Part shown: positions 16,639-25,749 of the stretch, in pieces
How the letters are laid out: the number at the start of each line of letters is the position of its first letter
Numbering within the stretch: the stretch's first letter is position 1
Origin: Brevibacterium sp.
Lineage (GTDB): Bacteria; Actinomycetota; Actinomycetes; Actinomycetales; Brevibacteriaceae
Assembly: GCF_031179145.1 (NCBI RefSeq)
Contig: NZ_JAPSIB010000002.1
Coordinates: forward strand, 186,001 to 250,000
DNA length: 64,000 nucleotides
Direction of reading: 5' to 3'
The notes under the pieces: generated by a model
Told to the model about the DNA's origin: nothing
Databases searched by the model: none
Seen by the model: only the letters and a program-made list of their open reading frames with translations
Made by a program: the position numbers and the translations under genes

Positions 16639-17760
16639 TCAGCCCCGCTCGGCGGGAACCTCACGCTGGTCTTCGCCGTCGTAGGCGCTCAACGGGCGGA
16701 TCAGGGCGTTCGACGCCTGCTGCTCCATGATGTGGGCGGTCCAGCCGGTGATGCGGGCCATGACGAAGATCGGGGTGAACTGCTCGGTGTCGAAGCCCAT
16801 CAGGTGGTAGGCCGGTCCCGAGGGGTAGTCGAGGTTCGGGTAGATGCCCTTCCGGGAGACGAAGTCCTCCTCGAAGGTGTTGTAGAGGTCGAGCAGGTCG
16901 GTTGCACCCTTGACCTCGACCATGTCCTCGAAGGCCTTGCGCATCGTCGGCACCCGGGAGTCGCCGTTCTTGTACACCCGGTGGCCGAAGCCCATGATCT
17001 TCTTCTTCTCCGCCAGCGCCTTGTCGATCCAGGCGGAGGCCTTGTCGGCGGTGCCGATCTCCTCGAGCATCGCCATCACGGCTTCGTTGGCACCGCCGTG
17101 CAGGGGTCCCTTGAGCGCGCCGACGCCGCCGGCGACGGCGGAGTACAGGTCCGAGGTCGTCGAGGTGATGACGCGGGTGGTGAACGTCGAGGCGTTGAAC
17201 GAGTGCTCGGCGTAGAGGATCATCGAGATGTCGAAGCAGCGCACGACCTCCTCGGCCGGAACCTCGCCGAAGACCATGTGGAAGAAGTTCTCCGCGTAGT
17301 CGAGGTCCGCACTCGGCGCGATCGGCTCGAGTCCGTGGCGACGGCGGTGGTCGATGGCGACGATCGTCGGCAGGTGTGCGTAGAGGCGCTCGGCCTTGGC
17401 GAGGTTCGCCTCCTCACCCTCGGTGTCGGCCTCGGGGTCGACGGCACCGAGGTAGGCCACGGCCGTCTGCACGACGTGCATCGGGTGGCAGTCCTTCGGC
17501 AGGTCGAGGATGAGCTGGACGAGGCGCTCGTCGATGGCCCGCTGGGAGCGTTCGCGCGCCTTGAACTCCTCGAGCTGCGATTCGGTCGGCAGTTCGCCGT
17601 TCCAGATCAGGTACGCGACGTCCTCGAACCGGCGCTTGGCGGCGAGTTCCTGGACGGGATAGCCGCGGTAGGTCAGGGAGTTGGTCTCCTGAACGACTTT
17701 GGAGACGGCCGTGGTGTCGACGACGACGCCGGCCAGGCCCTTCTTGATTTCTTCGGTCAC
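16639..17760 (-). CDS. prpC: 2-methylcitrate synthase (citrate synthase family)
   Basis: A 373-residue enzyme condensing propionyl-CoA with oxaloacetate to 2-methylcitrate. Citrate synthase landmarks: GYPVQELAA near 33, GPLHGGANEAVM (about 221, catalytic His), MGFGHRVYKNGDSR (about 256, catalytic His) and the late catalytic-Asp region near 315. Its short length and operon setting favour PrpC over the TCA citrate synthase, though such enzymes often use both acyl-CoAs. GTG start at 17760 overlaps the prpB stop (GTGA). Confidence 0.93.
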   Translation of the reverse strand: MTEEIKKGLAGVVVDTTAVSKVVQETNSLTYRGYPVQELAAKRRFEDVAYLIWNGELPTESQLEEFKARERSQRAIDERLVQLILDLPKDCHPMHVVQTAVAYLGAVDPEADTEGEEANLAKAERLYAHLPTIVAIDHRRRHGLEPIAPSADLDYAENFFHMVFGEVPAEEVVRCFDISMILYAEHSFNASTFTTRVITSTTSDLYSAVAGGVGALKGPLHGGANEAVMAMLEEIGTADKASAWIDKALAEKKKIMGFGHRVYKNGDSRVPTMRKAFEDMVEVKGATDLLDLYNTFEEDFVSRKGIYPNLDYPSGPAYHLMGFDTEQFTPIFVMARITGWTAHIMEQQASNALIRPLSAYDGEDQREVPAERG

Positions 17761-18662
17761 TGGTGACCCTCCTGTGAGAAGTTGAAAACGGCTGCATCGA
17801 ATTCGCTGTAGGACGCGTAGTCGATGGTGTCGTAGAGGTCGGCTCGGGTCTGCATTCCCTCGAGCAGGTCCACCTGGGTGCCCTTGTCCCGGATCGTCTG
17901 CAGCCCCGACTTGATGGCGCCCATAGCCAGGCGCAGGGTCGTGACCGGGTAGATGACGAGCTTGACGCCGGCGTTGGCGAGCTGTTCGGTGGTGAAGAGC
18001 TCGCTCTTGCCGAATTCGGTCATGTTCGCCAGGATCGGCACGTCGACGCTCGAGGCGAACCGCTCGAACTCGCCGAGATCGGCCATGGCCTCCGGGAAGA
18101 TCATGTCCGCCCCGGCGTCGGCGTAGGCCTTGGCGCGGTCGATCGCGGCCTCGAGGCCCTCACCGGCCCGGGAGTCGGTCCGGGCGCAGATGACGAAGTT
18201 CTCATCCCGCCGTCCCTTCACCGCGGCTGCGATGCGCTTGGTCATCTCGGCGACGGTGACGACCTCCTTGCCGTCGAGGTGGCCGCAGCGCTTGGGGTTG
18301 ACCTGATCCTCGAGGTGCATCCCCGAGATCCCGGCGTCCTCGAACTCCTGGACGGTGCGGGCGACGTTCATCGCCTCACCCCAGCCGGTGTCGGCGTCGA
18401 TGAAGGTCGGCAGGTTCGTCACCCGCGCGATGGCGCGTCCGTGGTCGGCCACCTCGGTGAGCGTGGTCAGCCCGATGTCGGGCAGGCCCTGTGCTGCGGA
18501 GAACGCACCGCCGGAGATGTAGACGCCCTCGAAGCCGATCTGCTCGATGATCTGAGCGTTGATCGGGTTGATGGCGCCGGGGAACGCGGCGATCTCATTT
18601 CCGGCCAGCAGCTCGCGGAATTTCACCCTCCGTTCGGCGGCTGTCGTCGTCGCGCCCAGCAT
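17757..18662 (-). CDS. prpB: Methylisocitrate lyase
   Basis: A 301-residue PEP mutase/isocitrate lyase-superfamily enzyme cleaving 2-methylisocitrate to pyruvate and succinate. Visible motifs: FPGAINPINAQIIEQIGFEG (about 27-46), IDADTGWGEAMNVART (metal-binding DADTGWG) and the catalytic KRCGH loop followed by LDGKEVV (about 121). Length and motifs match PrpB. ATG at 18662 overlaps the prpD stop (ATGA), and the 3' end overlaps prpC, so the three genes form one tightly coupled unit. Confidence 0.95.
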   Translation of the reverse strand: MLGATTTAAERRVKFRELLAGNEIAAFPGAINPINAQIIEQIGFEGVYISGGAFSAAQGLPDIGLTTLTEVADHGRAIARVTNLPTFIDADTGWGEAMNVARTVQEFEDAGISGMHLEDQVNPKRCGHLDGKEVVTVAEMTKRIAAAVKGRRDENFVICARTDSRAGEGLEAAIDRAKAYADAGADMIFPEAMADLGEFERFASSVDVPILANMTEFGKSELFTTEQLANAGVKLVIYPVTTLRLAMGAIKSGLQTIRDKGTQVDLLEGMQTRADLYDTIDYASYSEFDAAVFNFSQEGHQ

Positions 18663-20158
18663 CAGAAGATGCCCTTCGAGCCGGTGTGCTCGAGTCCGTC
18701 GACGGTGAAGCTGAGCTCGGCAACTCCCTGGGCGTCGAGGTTCGGAAGATTCTCGGCGAGGTCGAGGAACCGATTCGCCTCCGCCTCGGCGAGGATGCCC
18801 GCGGTCAGGGTCCGGAACTTCTCGATGTAGTTGGCGCGGACGAAGGGGCGGGCGCCGAAGGGGTGGGCGTCGGCGACGGCGATCTCGTCGACGAGGGTGG
18901 AGCCGTCCTCGAACTCGATCTCCACGCGTCCGCCGAAGGCCTTCTCGTTCGGATCGGTCGAGTGGTAGCGGCGGGTCCACTCCTTGTCCTCGGTGGTCTC
19001 GATCTTGTGCCACAGGGCGACGGTCTCGGGGCGGGAGGCGCGCTCGGGGGCGTAGGAGTCCTCGTGGTGCCAGCCGCGGTCCTCCATGGCGACCGCGAAG
19101 ATGTACATGATCGAGTGGTCGAGGGTCTCCCGGCTGGCACCAGGATCCATCTTCTGCGGATCGTTCGCCCCGGTGCCGATGACGTTGTGGGTGTGGTGGG
19201 AGGTGTGGATGACGATCCGCTTGATCGTCGACAGGTCCTCGATCTCTCCGCCGAGCTTGCGAGCGAGGTCGATGAGCGCCTGGGCCTGGTACTCGGCCGA
19301 GTGCTCCTTGGTGTAGGTGTCGAGGATGGCGCGCTTGGACTCGCCCTTGCCCGGCAGGGGGATCGTGTAGCGGGCTTCGGGGCCCGAGAGGATCCAGGCG
19401 ATGAAGCCGTCGGCGCCTTCGTAGATCGGGTTCGGGGCGCCTTCGCCGCGCATCGCCCGGTCAACGGCTTCGACGGCCATCTTCCCGGCGAAGGCCGGAG
19501 CGTAGGCCTTCCAGGAGGAGATCTCGCCCTTGCGGGACTGGCGGGTCGCGGTGGTCACGTGCAGGGCCTGCTGGATCGCCTGGAAGGTGACCTCCGTGGG
19601 CAGGTGGAGCAGCGTTCCGATGCCGGCGGCCGCGGAGGGGCCGAGGTGGGCGACGTGGTCGATCTTGTGCTCGTGCAGGCACATGCCCTTGACCAGGTCG
19701 ACCTGGATCTCGTAGCCGGTGGCGATGCCGCTGATGAGATCCCTTCCATCGACGCCCTTGTGCTGGGCCACGGCGAGGATCGGAGGGATGTTGTCGCCGG
19801 GGTGCGAGTACTCCGCGGCGAGGAAGGTGTCATGGAAGTCGAGTTCGCGCACGGCCACACCGTTGGCCCAGGCCGCCCATTCCGGGGAGAAGCGCTCACC
19901 CAGCGGCAGGCCGAAGACGGTTGCGCCGGGGCTGTAGGGGTGGGCCTGCGCCTGCTCACGGGCGTGGGCCGGAGCCGAACGGCGCACCGAGGCGGCGGCG
20001 ACGGAGGCGTTGTCGATGATCCGGTTGATGACCATGTCCGTGACGTCGTCGTCGACGGGCACGGGGTCCGAGGCCACCTCCGCGATCTTCCAGGCGAGCT
20101 GGTCTTCGCGCGCCAGTTCCTCCGAGCTCTTGTACGTGCGAACTTCATGATCAATCAT
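18662..20158 (-). CDS. prpD: 2-methylcitrate dehydratase PrpD (MmgE/PrpD family)
   Basis: A 498-residue enzyme dehydrating 2-methylcitrate to 2-methylaconitate in propionate catabolism. MmgE/PrpD features: [20 protein letters not shown] (about 92-111), [40 protein letters not shown] and [14 protein letters not shown] towards the C-terminus. Length is typical. ATG at 20158 has GGGG centred about 8 bases upstream. It is the promoter-proximal gene of prpD-prpB-prpC-echA. A -10-like TAAAAT and an imperfect inverted repeat lie in its leader and may be the control site. Confidence 0.94.
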   Translation of the reverse strand: MIDHEVRTYKSSEELAREDQLAWKIAEVASDPVPVDDDVTDMVINRIIDNASVAAASVRRSAPAHAREQAQAHPYSPGATVFGLPLGERFSPEWAAWANGVAVRELDFHDTFLAAEYSHPGDNIPPILAVAQHKGVDGRDLISGIATGYEIQVDLVKGMCLHEHKIDHVAHLGPSAAAGIGTLLHLPTEVTFQAIQQALHVTTATRQSRKGEISSWKAYAPAFAGKMAVEAVDRAMRGEGAPNPIYEGADGFIAWILSGPEARYTIPLPGKGESKRAILDTYTKEHSAEYQAQALIDLARKLGGEIEDLSTIKRIVIHTSHHTHNVIGTGANDPQKMDPGASRETLDHSIMYIFAVAMEDRGWHHEDSYAPERASRPETVALWHKIETTEDKEWTRRYHSTDPNEKAFGGRVEIEFEDGSTLVDEIAVADAHPFGARPFVRANYIEKFRTLTAGILAEAEANRFLDLAENLPNLDAQGVAELSFTVDGLEHTGSKGIF

Positions 20159-20189
20159 GGGTAACCCCTTCATCGTCCCTGACCGCAAA

Positions 20190-20220
20190 GGCCTAAGAGT
20201 GGTTGGCACAACTCTAGGCC
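20190..20220. promoter_or_regulatory. Imperfect inverted repeat in the prpD leader, possible operator
   Basis: GGCCTAAGAGT (20190-20200) pairs with AACTCTAGGCC (20210-20220), with one extra base in the left arm and a short spacer. It sits 32-62 bp before the prpD start, in the position for a repressor or activator site. It does not match the mycobacterial RamB motif. Confidence 0.4.
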
Positions 20221-20250
20221 ACGCCACCGACCCACATCGGTCGGGCCACA

Positions 20251-20256
20251 ATTTTA
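20251..20256 (-). promoter_or_regulatory. Candidate -10 element of the prp operon
   Basis: On the minus strand GATAAAAT gives TAAAAT about 93 bp before prpD. The -35 side is weak, so a sigma-70-type promoter needing an activator is the most that can be suggested. Confidence 0.3.
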
Positions 20257-20390
20257 TCTTGACATCGAGATACTTTACCCGAGGCGGCGCTGTCGCGACC
20301 AGGGGTGCCCGGCGGATTCCGCTCGCTGCAGGCCGGTCACCGGGATTCGAGCTCTTCTTCCCCGGCACAGTGTGTGGAATCATTGCCCCC

Positions 20391-20930
20391 ATGACCCGGA
20401 CTGCACTGGACTATGACGAGAACTGGTTCGAGGACGCAGAGTTGGCACGGCTGCGACGGCAGCTGCCGATTCCCTATGTCAACGCGGTCCCGGTTCGCGT
20501 CGGCGAGGCCGGCAACGTCGAGCGGATCGGGCTCCTGCTGCGCACCCTCGACGACGGCACCCTGGGCCGGGAGATCGTCGGTGGGCGGATCCGGTACCAC
20601 GAGAGCATCCGGGCGGCGCTGATGCGGCATGCCGAGAACGACCTGGGGCCGATGGCGCTGCCGGTCATCCCTCCGGCGATCGCCCCGTTCCACATCGCCG
20701 AGTACTTCCCCACCGAGGGCACCTCCGTCCTCCACGATCCGCGTCAGCACGCGATCGCGATGTGCTTCATCATGGAGGTCCGCGGCGAGTGCACCCCGCG
20801 GGCCGATGCCCTGTGCCTGGACTGGCTGACTCCGGAGGAGACACTGCGCGCGGACATCGCCGGGGAGCTCGGCCACGGGCAGGTCCACATCCTCAAGGCC
20901 GCGCTCACGCACCTGGGCTTCTCGATCTGA
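20391..20930 (+). CDS. NUDIX-like protein of the DUF4916 family
   Basis: A 179-residue protein starting [20 protein letters not shown], matching actinobacterial DUF4916 proteins, which have a NUDIX hydrolase-like fold. Segments [34 protein letters not shown] (a degenerate Nudix-box-like helix) and [10 protein letters not shown] are visible. A complete GX5EX7REUXEEXGU box is not seen, so hydrolase activity is uncertain. ATG at 20391. The gene diverges from prpD, sharing a 232-bp spacer. Its last 19 bp, including the stop codon, are repeated twice directly downstream. Confidence 0.8.
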   Translation: MTRTALDYDENWFEDAELARLRRQLPIPYVNAVPVRVGEAGNVERIGLLLRTLDDGTLGREIVGGRIRYHESIRAALMRHAENDLGPMALPVIPPAIAPFHIAEYFPTEGTSVLHDPRQHAIAMCFIMEVRGECTPRADALCLDWLTPEETLRADIAGELGHGQVHILKAALTHLGFSI

Positions 20931-20968
20931 CCTGGGCTTCTTCATCTGACCTTGGCTTCTCGATCTGA
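20912..20968 (+). repeat. 19-bp tandem repeat x3 spanning the stop codon of the NUDIX-like gene
   Basis: Units at 20912-20930, 20931-20949 and 20950-20968, all of the form CCTGGGCTTCTCGATCTGA with one or two changes. Each carries the same TGA in register. Confidence 0.9.
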
Positions 20969-21057
20969 GGCGCCGAGGCGGGGCTCTGGCTCGACGCCCA
21001 CTCCCTGAGACCGGCATCACACTCCCTGGCCCCGGCGCTGTTGTACAGTGGTGACCA

Positions 21058-21147
21058 CGACAGGGGAGCGCCATCCGGGGCGCTGAGAGTGCAGGAGAAG
21101 CTGCAGACCCTCGAACCTGATGCGGTTAGCACCGCCGAAGGAAGTCG
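21058..21147 (+). promoter_or_regulatory. TPP riboswitch (THI element)
   Basis: The conserved core is clear: GGGG(A)GC, GCTGAGAG, ACCCTCGAACCTGATGCGG, TTAGCACCGCCGAAGGAAG, closed by P1 arms CGAC (21058-21061) and GTCG (21144-21147). The aptamer binds thiamine pyrophosphate. It lies 36 bp before ykoE, so it most likely blocks translation or transcription of ykoEDC when thiamine pyrophosphate is plentiful. Confidence 0.95.
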
Positions 21148-21183
21148 AGACTCTTCCACCCCTCCTGACACCCAGGAGGCATC

Positions 21184-21819
21184 ATGCCGAACGACGCCGC
21201 GCAGACACCAGCGCCGAACACCGTTTCAGTCCCACCACATGCGACCACCGCCCCTGCGACGAAGAAGTGGCGGGTCGTCGACTACGTCGTCACCGCCGTG
21301 CTCGGCATCGCGGTCGGGCTGATCTTCTGGGTCCTGGCCCTGAGCTGGAAGGTCCTCGAGATCGCCTTCCAGGCCTTCCCACCATCGATCGGCCTCATCG
21401 CCGGCCTCTGGGTGCTCGCCGGCCCGTTGGCGGCAGCCATCATCCGCAAGCCGGGCGCCGCTCTCCTGTGCGAGATGATCGCCGCCATCGTCGAAGCTGT
21501 GCTCGGTTCGCACTTCGGCGCCACTGTGCTGCTGTCGGGCTTCCTCCAGGGCCTCGGCGCCGAGCTCGTGTTCGCCGCCTTCGGCTACCGCCGGTTCACC
21601 CTGTGGATCACGAGCCTGTCCGGCCTCGTCGCCGCCGCGTTCATGGCGGTGAGCGAGAACCTCATGTACAACGCCGCCTGGCAGCCGAGCTTCCAGGTCG
21701 CCTACGCCGCGTGCGCCCTCCTCTCCGGTCTCGTCATCTCCGGGATCGGCGCCTGGTACGCCTCCCGGGCGATCGCGCGGACCGGAGCGCTCAGCGCCTT
21801 CGCCTCCGGCCGGCGCTGA
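21184..21819 (+). CDS. ykoE: ECF transporter S component for thiamine precursor (YkoE)
   Basis: A 211-residue membrane protein with about five hydrophobic helices after a polar 28-residue N-terminus (VDYVVTAVLGIAVGLIFWVL about 32-51; GLIAGLWVLAGPLAAAIIR; GATVLLSGFLQGLGAELVFA). YkoE proteins are substrate-binding subunits predicted to bind hydroxymethylpyrimidine or thiamine. The TPP riboswitch directly upstream and the ATPase and T-component genes directly downstream support this. ATG at 21184 follows AGGAGG. The stop overlaps the ykoD start by one base. Confidence 0.93.
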   Translation: MPNDAAQTPAPNTVSVPPHATTAPATKKWRVVDYVVTAVLGIAVGLIFWVLALSWKVLEIAFQAFPPSIGLIAGLWVLAGPLAAAIIRKPGAALLCEMIAAIVEAVLGSHFGATVLLSGFLQGLGAELVFAAFGYRRFTLWITSLSGLVAAAFMAVSENLMYNAAWQPSFQVAYAACALLSGLVISGIGAWYASRAIARTGALSAFASGRR

Positions 21820-23303
21820 TGGCGCTGCCGGTCACCGCGCACGCGTTCTCGTGGCGACATGCCGACCGTGCCGAACCTGCCGTCGGACCGCTCGACCTCG
21901 ACATCGCCGCTGGTGAGAAGGTGCTCCTGCTCGGACCCTCGGGAGCGGGCAAGTCCACGCTGCTGCACGCGATCGCCGGTGTCCTCCCCGCCGAATCCGG
22001 GGAAGGCACAGGTGAGATCCTCGTCGGCGGCACTCCCCCGGACCCGCGCCGAGGTGAGGTCGGGGTGGTCTTCCAGGACCCGGATGCGCAGGTGATCTTC
22101 TCCCGGGTCGGCGACGATGTGGCGTTCGGGATGGAGAACCTCGGGTTGCCGGCAGCCGAGATCGAGCCCCGCATCACCGCCTCTCTGGCGGCGGTGGGTC
22201 TCGACCTCGACCATGATCATCCGACGGCGGCGCTCTCGGGCGGGCAGAAGCAGCGCCTGGCGTTGGCCGGGATCACCGCCATGGCCCCTGGTGTCCTCGT
22301 CCTCGACGAACCCACCGCCAACATCGATCCGCCGTCCATGCCGCGGATCCGTGACGTGGTTCTGAGACTGCAGGCCGAGACTGCGGCGACCATGATCGTC
22401 GTCGAGCACCGCGTCGACCTGTGGATCGACCACGTCGACCGGGTGATCGTGCTGGGGCGCAGCGGCGTCGTCGTCCAGGGTCCGCCGCGGCGGGTCTTCG
22501 GCGACCCGGACCTCGCCGAGGTGCTCGCGCAGTGCGGGATCTGGCTGCCCGGTGCCGTGCGCGAGCCACCGGCGACTCGCCGTCCCGACTCCCCCACTGA
22601 CTCCCGCACAGACTCCGCCGCTGAGGCGGTGCTGAGGGCGCGGCACCTCGGCGTCGGGCGTCCCGGTGCCCTCAATCCTGCGGTTCAGGATCTCGATCTC
22701 GGGATCCACTCCGGCGAGGCGGTGGGCATCGTCGGGCCCAATGGGGCGGGGAAGTCGACCACGGCGCTGACCTTGGCGGGCCTGATCCCGGAGTACGCCG
22801 GTGAGGTGACGGCGAACGGCCCCCTGGCGCTCGGAGCGAAGCATGCACGACCGTTCCGCTGGCCGTCGTCGTTCCTGGCGCCGCGGATCGGAATGGTGTT
22901 CCAGGAACCCGAGCATCAGTTCCTCAGGGCCACTGTCGCCGCAGAGCTCGCCCTCGGCCCACGACTGGCCGGCTGGTCCGCGGCCGAGGTCGAGGCCCGG
23001 GTGACCGAACTCCTGCGCACCCTGGGTCTGGAGAACCTCGCCGAGGCCCACCCGCAGGGGCTGTCGGGCGGGGAGAAGCGCAGGCTGTCGGTGGCGGCGA
23101 TGCTCGCCCCGCGTCCCACCGTGCTCGTCGTCGATGAGCCGACCTTCGGTCAGGATGCACTGACGTGGGCCGGCCTCGTCGACCTGTTCATCGATGTGCT
23201 CGACCACGGCAGCGCCGTCGTCGCCGTCAGCCATGACCACGCGTTCCTCGACGCGATCGGGGCCCGCCGGATCGAACTCGGGGCGGGTGCGCTCGTTGAC
23301 TGA
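21819..23303 (+). CDS. ykoD: ECF transporter energy-coupling ATPase, two fused ABC domains (YkoD)
   Basis: A 494-residue cytoplasmic protein with two ABC ATPase domains in tandem. Domain 1: Walker A LLGPSGAGKSTLL (about 35), LSGGQKQRLALAGI, Walker B VLVLDEPTANIDP. Domain 2 from about 265: Walker A IVGPNGAGKSTTA, FQEPEHQFLRA, LSGGEKRRLSVAAM, Walker B VLVVDEPTFGQD. Fused ATPases are typical of YkoD in actinobacteria. ATG at 21819 shares a base with the ykoE stop. It supplies ATP energy for the membrane subunits. Confidence 0.94.
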   Translation: MALPVTAHAFSWRHADRAEPAVGPLDLDIAAGEKVLLLGPSGAGKSTLLHAIAGVLPAESGEGTGEILVGGTPPDPRRGEVGVVFQDPDAQVIFSRVGDDVAFGMENLGLPAAEIEPRITASLAAVGLDLDHDHPTAALSGGQKQRLALAGITAMAPGVLVLDEPTANIDPPSMPRIRDVVLRLQAETAATMIVVEHRVDLWIDHVDRVIVLGRSGVVVQGPPRRVFGDPDLAEVLAQCGIWLPGAVREPPATRRPDSPTDSRTDSAAEAVLRARHLGVGRPGALNPAVQDLDLGIHSGEAVGIVGPNGAGKSTTALTLAGLIPEYAGEVTANGPLALGAKHARPFRWPSSFLAPRIGMVFQEPEHQFLRATVAAELALGPRLAGWSAAEVEARVTELLRTLGLENLAEAHPQGLSGGEKRRLSVAAMLAPRPTVLVVDEPTFGQDALTWAGLVDLFIDVLDHGSAVVAVSHDHAFLDAIGARRIELGAGALVD

Positions 23304-24132
23304 ACTCACACTCCGGCCGGCAGAAGCCACCGTCGCCGACCCCGGTCAGCTCATCCCCGTGGTGCGCAGGAGCGCGGTCGGCACGTGCAACCCGCTGACG
23401 AAGATCGCCGTCGCCCTCATTCTCATGGTCGGCGCCCTGCTGAGCATCGATCTCGTGTCCGCAGGGATCGTGCTCGCGTTCTCGCTCGTCCTCGTATTCG
23501 CCTCCGGGCTCGATCCCGCCCAGGCGCTCAAACGGCTGTGGTTCCTGCCCGCCGGTGCGCTGCTCGCCGCCTGGGGCACGGCGATCCTGGCGGAGAAGAC
23601 AGGCGCCGTCCTCGTCGACGCCGGTCCGCTGCTCATCACGACCGGTTCACTCACCGCGGCCGCCGCGATCTTCGTGCGCGCCCTGGCGCTGGCGATCCCA
23701 CTGGTCGTGCTCGCCTCGACTATCGATCCCAGGGACCTCGCGGATGCGCTGATCCAGCATCTGCGGCTGCCCGAGACCGTCGTCGTGTCCGTGCTCGCGG
23801 CCAGCCGGCTGCTCGGGCTGCTCGTGGTCGAGTGGCAGACGCTGTCGACGGCCAGGCGGGCCCGCGGGGTGGCCGACGGTACACCGCTGCAGCGCTGCTC
23901 GAGCCTGCTGTCGGGCATCTTCACCCTGCTCGTCCAGGCGATCCGCCGGGGCACGCGGATGGCGATGGCGATGGAGGGACGGGCATTCGGGAGGGCGGGA
24001 CGGACGTGGCGCAGACGTTCGAGCTTCCACCTTCGGGACCTGGTGCTCACGGCAGCCGCGGTCCTCGTCGCCTCCGCGGCGATCACCTCGGCGGTTGTGC
24101 TGGGGACGTGGAACCCGATCATCGGCGGGTGA
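23287..24132 (+). CDS. ykoC: ECF transporter T component (YkoC)
   Basis: About 281 residues. Several membrane helices (IAVALILMVGALLSIDLVSA, IVLAFSLVLVFASGL, and a C-terminal LVLTAAAVLVASAAITSAVV) and the coupling-helix motifs of EcfT proteins, including TARRARGVADG and a second Ala-Arg-Gly-like pattern near MAMEGRAFGRAG. The start is uncertain: GTG at 23287 or TTG at 23296, both inside the end of ykoD. It completes the thiamine-precursor importer with ykoE and ykoD. Confidence 0.9.
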   Translation: MRSLTELTLRPAEATVADPGQLIPVVRRSAVGTCNPLTKIAVALILMVGALLSIDLVSAGIVLAFSLVLVFASGLDPAQALKRLWFLPAGALLAAWGTAILAEKTGAVLVDAGPLLITTGSLTAAAAIFVRALALAIPLVVLASTIDPRDLADALIQHLRLPETVVVSVLAASRLLGLLVVEWQTLSTARRARGVADGTPLQRCSSLLSGIFTLLVQAIRRGTRMAMAMEGRAFGRAGRTWRRRSSFHLRDLVLTAAAVLVASAAITSAVVLGTWNPIIGG

Positions 24133-24152
24133 GCAGGTCTCGGCGGCGGACT

Positions 24153-24692
24153 CTAGATCTCCTTGAGGAACTCCTTGAAGTACGCCCGCCACTCCTCGAG
24201 CGATTCCGGAGTGGGCAGATTGGAGACCGTGACGGTGAGGTTCGAAGTGCCCTCCCCCTTCGGTTCGGCCGCCGCCTCGAGTTTCACTCCCGTTGAGAGC
24301 TCGGCTCTCCAATAGGAGCGCTTCGGGGTTTCGGACACGCGTGGATCACCGGCGAGGGGCAGACCGGCCGGGGTTTCGACGAGTGAGGAGAATCGCTTCA
24401 CCGCCTGCTGGCGCTCCAGGGGCACGGTCCGCGAGATCGCGACCGCGAACGTTCCGTCCGCTCTCTGCCCGGGGATCCGGCGCCCGATCTCCTGTTCGTA
24501 GGCGACGACGGCTCCCTGCACCCACCAGCCGTGGTTGTTCACCTTGCCTTCGTACTGCGGGTACAGGGCGTCGGCGAGCTCCGTGTGGCTCGCCGACGCC
24601 CCTCCCGCAGCCTCGAGGCGAGCGCGGACGTCCGCCCACGGTTCGCCCAGCGCATTCGCGATAGCTTCGACGTTCATCTCTTTCGCTGCCAT
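24153..24692 (-). CDS. Conserved protein of unknown function with WWVQ...YEQ motif
   Basis: 179 residues, not assigned to a named family with confidence. The N-terminal half has a conserved-looking core NNHGWWVQGAVVAYEQEIGR (about 52-71) followed by GTFAVAISRTV; the rest is a beta-rich region (WRAELSTGVKLEAAAEPKG) with a final helical stretch (EEWRAYFKEFLKEI) reminiscent of SRPBCC-type proteins. No signal peptide or membrane segment. ATG at 24692. It is the last gene of a same-strand run LysR, methyltransferase, ABM protein, with 61 bp to the ABM gene. Confidence 0.7.
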   Translation of the reverse strand: MAAKEMNVEAIANALGEPWADVRARLEAAGGASASHTELADALYPQYEGKVNNHGWWVQGAVVAYEQEIGRRIPGQRADGTFAVAISRTVPLERQQAVKRFSSLVETPAGLPLAGDPRVSETPKRSYWRAELSTGVKLEAAAEPKGEGTSNLTVTVSNLPTPESLEEWRAYFKEFLKEI

Positions 24693-24753
24693 ACCGGAAG
24701 TCTAAGCTCTCGGGTGCAGGCGGCAGCTGGAGCCCGGTCAGGCCGGCACTCGG

Positions 24754-25074
24754 TCAGTCGATCTGGAGCTCGCCCATTCGGTCCCAGCCCTCGCCGTCGA
24801 TCTTGCGGGAGATGATCTGCGGCGTCGAGTTGAGGTGTGGGCGCATGGCCTCGAGCCCGGCCTGGAAGTGATCGCTCGTCACGTGGGGTTCGGCGCCTTC
24901 GTCGGTGAACGCCTCGACGAGGACGTACTCGTTGTCCTTCTCCAGGCTCTTCGACCACTCGAACCACAGGTTGCCCGGCTCCGCGCGGGTCGCCTCGGTG
25001 AACTCCCGCACCGCCTCGGGGAAGGCGTCCACGCTCTCGGGCTTGACGTCGTACTTCACTACGATGAAGATCAT
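24754..25074 (-). CDS. ABM-domain protein, putative quinol monooxygenase
   Basis: A 106-residue protein starting MIFIVVKYDVKPESVDAFPE, then FTEATRAEPGNLWFEWSKSL and EYVLVEAFTDEGAEPHVTSD, HFQAG. This is the dimeric alpha/beta barrel of the antibiotic biosynthesis monooxygenase family (YgiN-like). Such proteins oxidise quinols or act as small cofactor-free monooxygenases; the substrate here is unknown. ATG at 25074, 48 bp downstream of the methyltransferase gene on the same strand. Confidence 0.88.
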   Translation of the reverse strand: MIFIVVKYDVKPESVDAFPEAVREFTEATRAEPGNLWFEWSKSLEKDNEYVLVEAFTDEGAEPHVTSDHFQAGLEAMRPHLNSTPQIISRKIDGEGWDRMGELQID

Positions 25075-25122
25075 TCGGCTCTCCGTTCTCTGTGCTCGGG
25101 GGTGTTCTGCGGTTCGATTCTC

Positions 25123-25725
25123 TCAGATCCGCTCGGCGATGAGCACGATGAAGTCGCTGTCGGGCTCGAAGGGGTGGAGCTCCCAGGAGGAGAGCTGGAG
25201 GGTGATGAGCATCCCGGTGGACTTCACGTCGGCGATGAACTCGGCGAAGTCATAGCCGCGTCCGGCTCCGAATCCGGCGACGAACCGTCCGCCCGACTTC
25301 AATGTCGACTTGATGTTGGACAGGGTCTGGCGGCGGGAGGCCGGGTCGAGGAAGGCGAGCACGTTCCCGGCGCAGACGGCGACATCGATGTCGGTGATCC
25401 CCGCTGCGGCGAAGTCGAAGACGGCGAGGTCCCCGGTGTGCCATTGGCCGCTCGGGAAGTCCTCCTCGGCGACGGAGATGAGGAATTCGTCGAGATCGAC
25501 CCCGTACACGGTGTGACCAGCATCGATGAGCAGCCCACCGACCCGGCCCGTGCCGCATCCGGCGTCGAGGATCCTCGCCTCGCGCGGGGCCATCGCATTG
25601 ACGAACCGCGCCTCTCCCCCGATGTCGTGGCCGGCGTCGACGAGCTTGCGCCACCTCTGGGCGTAGTTCGCAGAATGCTCGGGGTTGTTCTCTCGCAGGC
25701 GGTCCCACTTGTGGTCGAAGCTCAT
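25123..25725 (-). CDS. Class I SAM-dependent methyltransferase
   Basis: A 200-residue cytosolic protein with the SAM-binding motif I ILDAGCGTGRVGGLLIDAGH (about 52-71), the acidic loop VYGVDLDEFLI after beta-2, and motif VAVCAGNVLAFLDP around beta-4. No targeting domain is present, so the substrate (small molecule or protein) cannot be told. ATG at 25725, 24 bp after the LysR gene on the same strand. Confidence 0.88.
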   Translation of the reverse strand: MSFDHKWDRLRENNPEHSANYAQRWRKLVDAGHDIGGEARFVNAMAPREARILDAGCGTGRVGGLLIDAGHTVYGVDLDEFLISVAEEDFPSGQWHTGDLAVFDFAAAGITDIDVAVCAGNVLAFLDPASRRQTLSNIKSTLKSGGRFVAGFGAGRGYDFAEFIADVKSTGMLITLQLSSWELHPFEPDSDFIVLIAERI

Positions 25726-25749
25726 GGCTTCATTCTAGGCAGAGAACTC

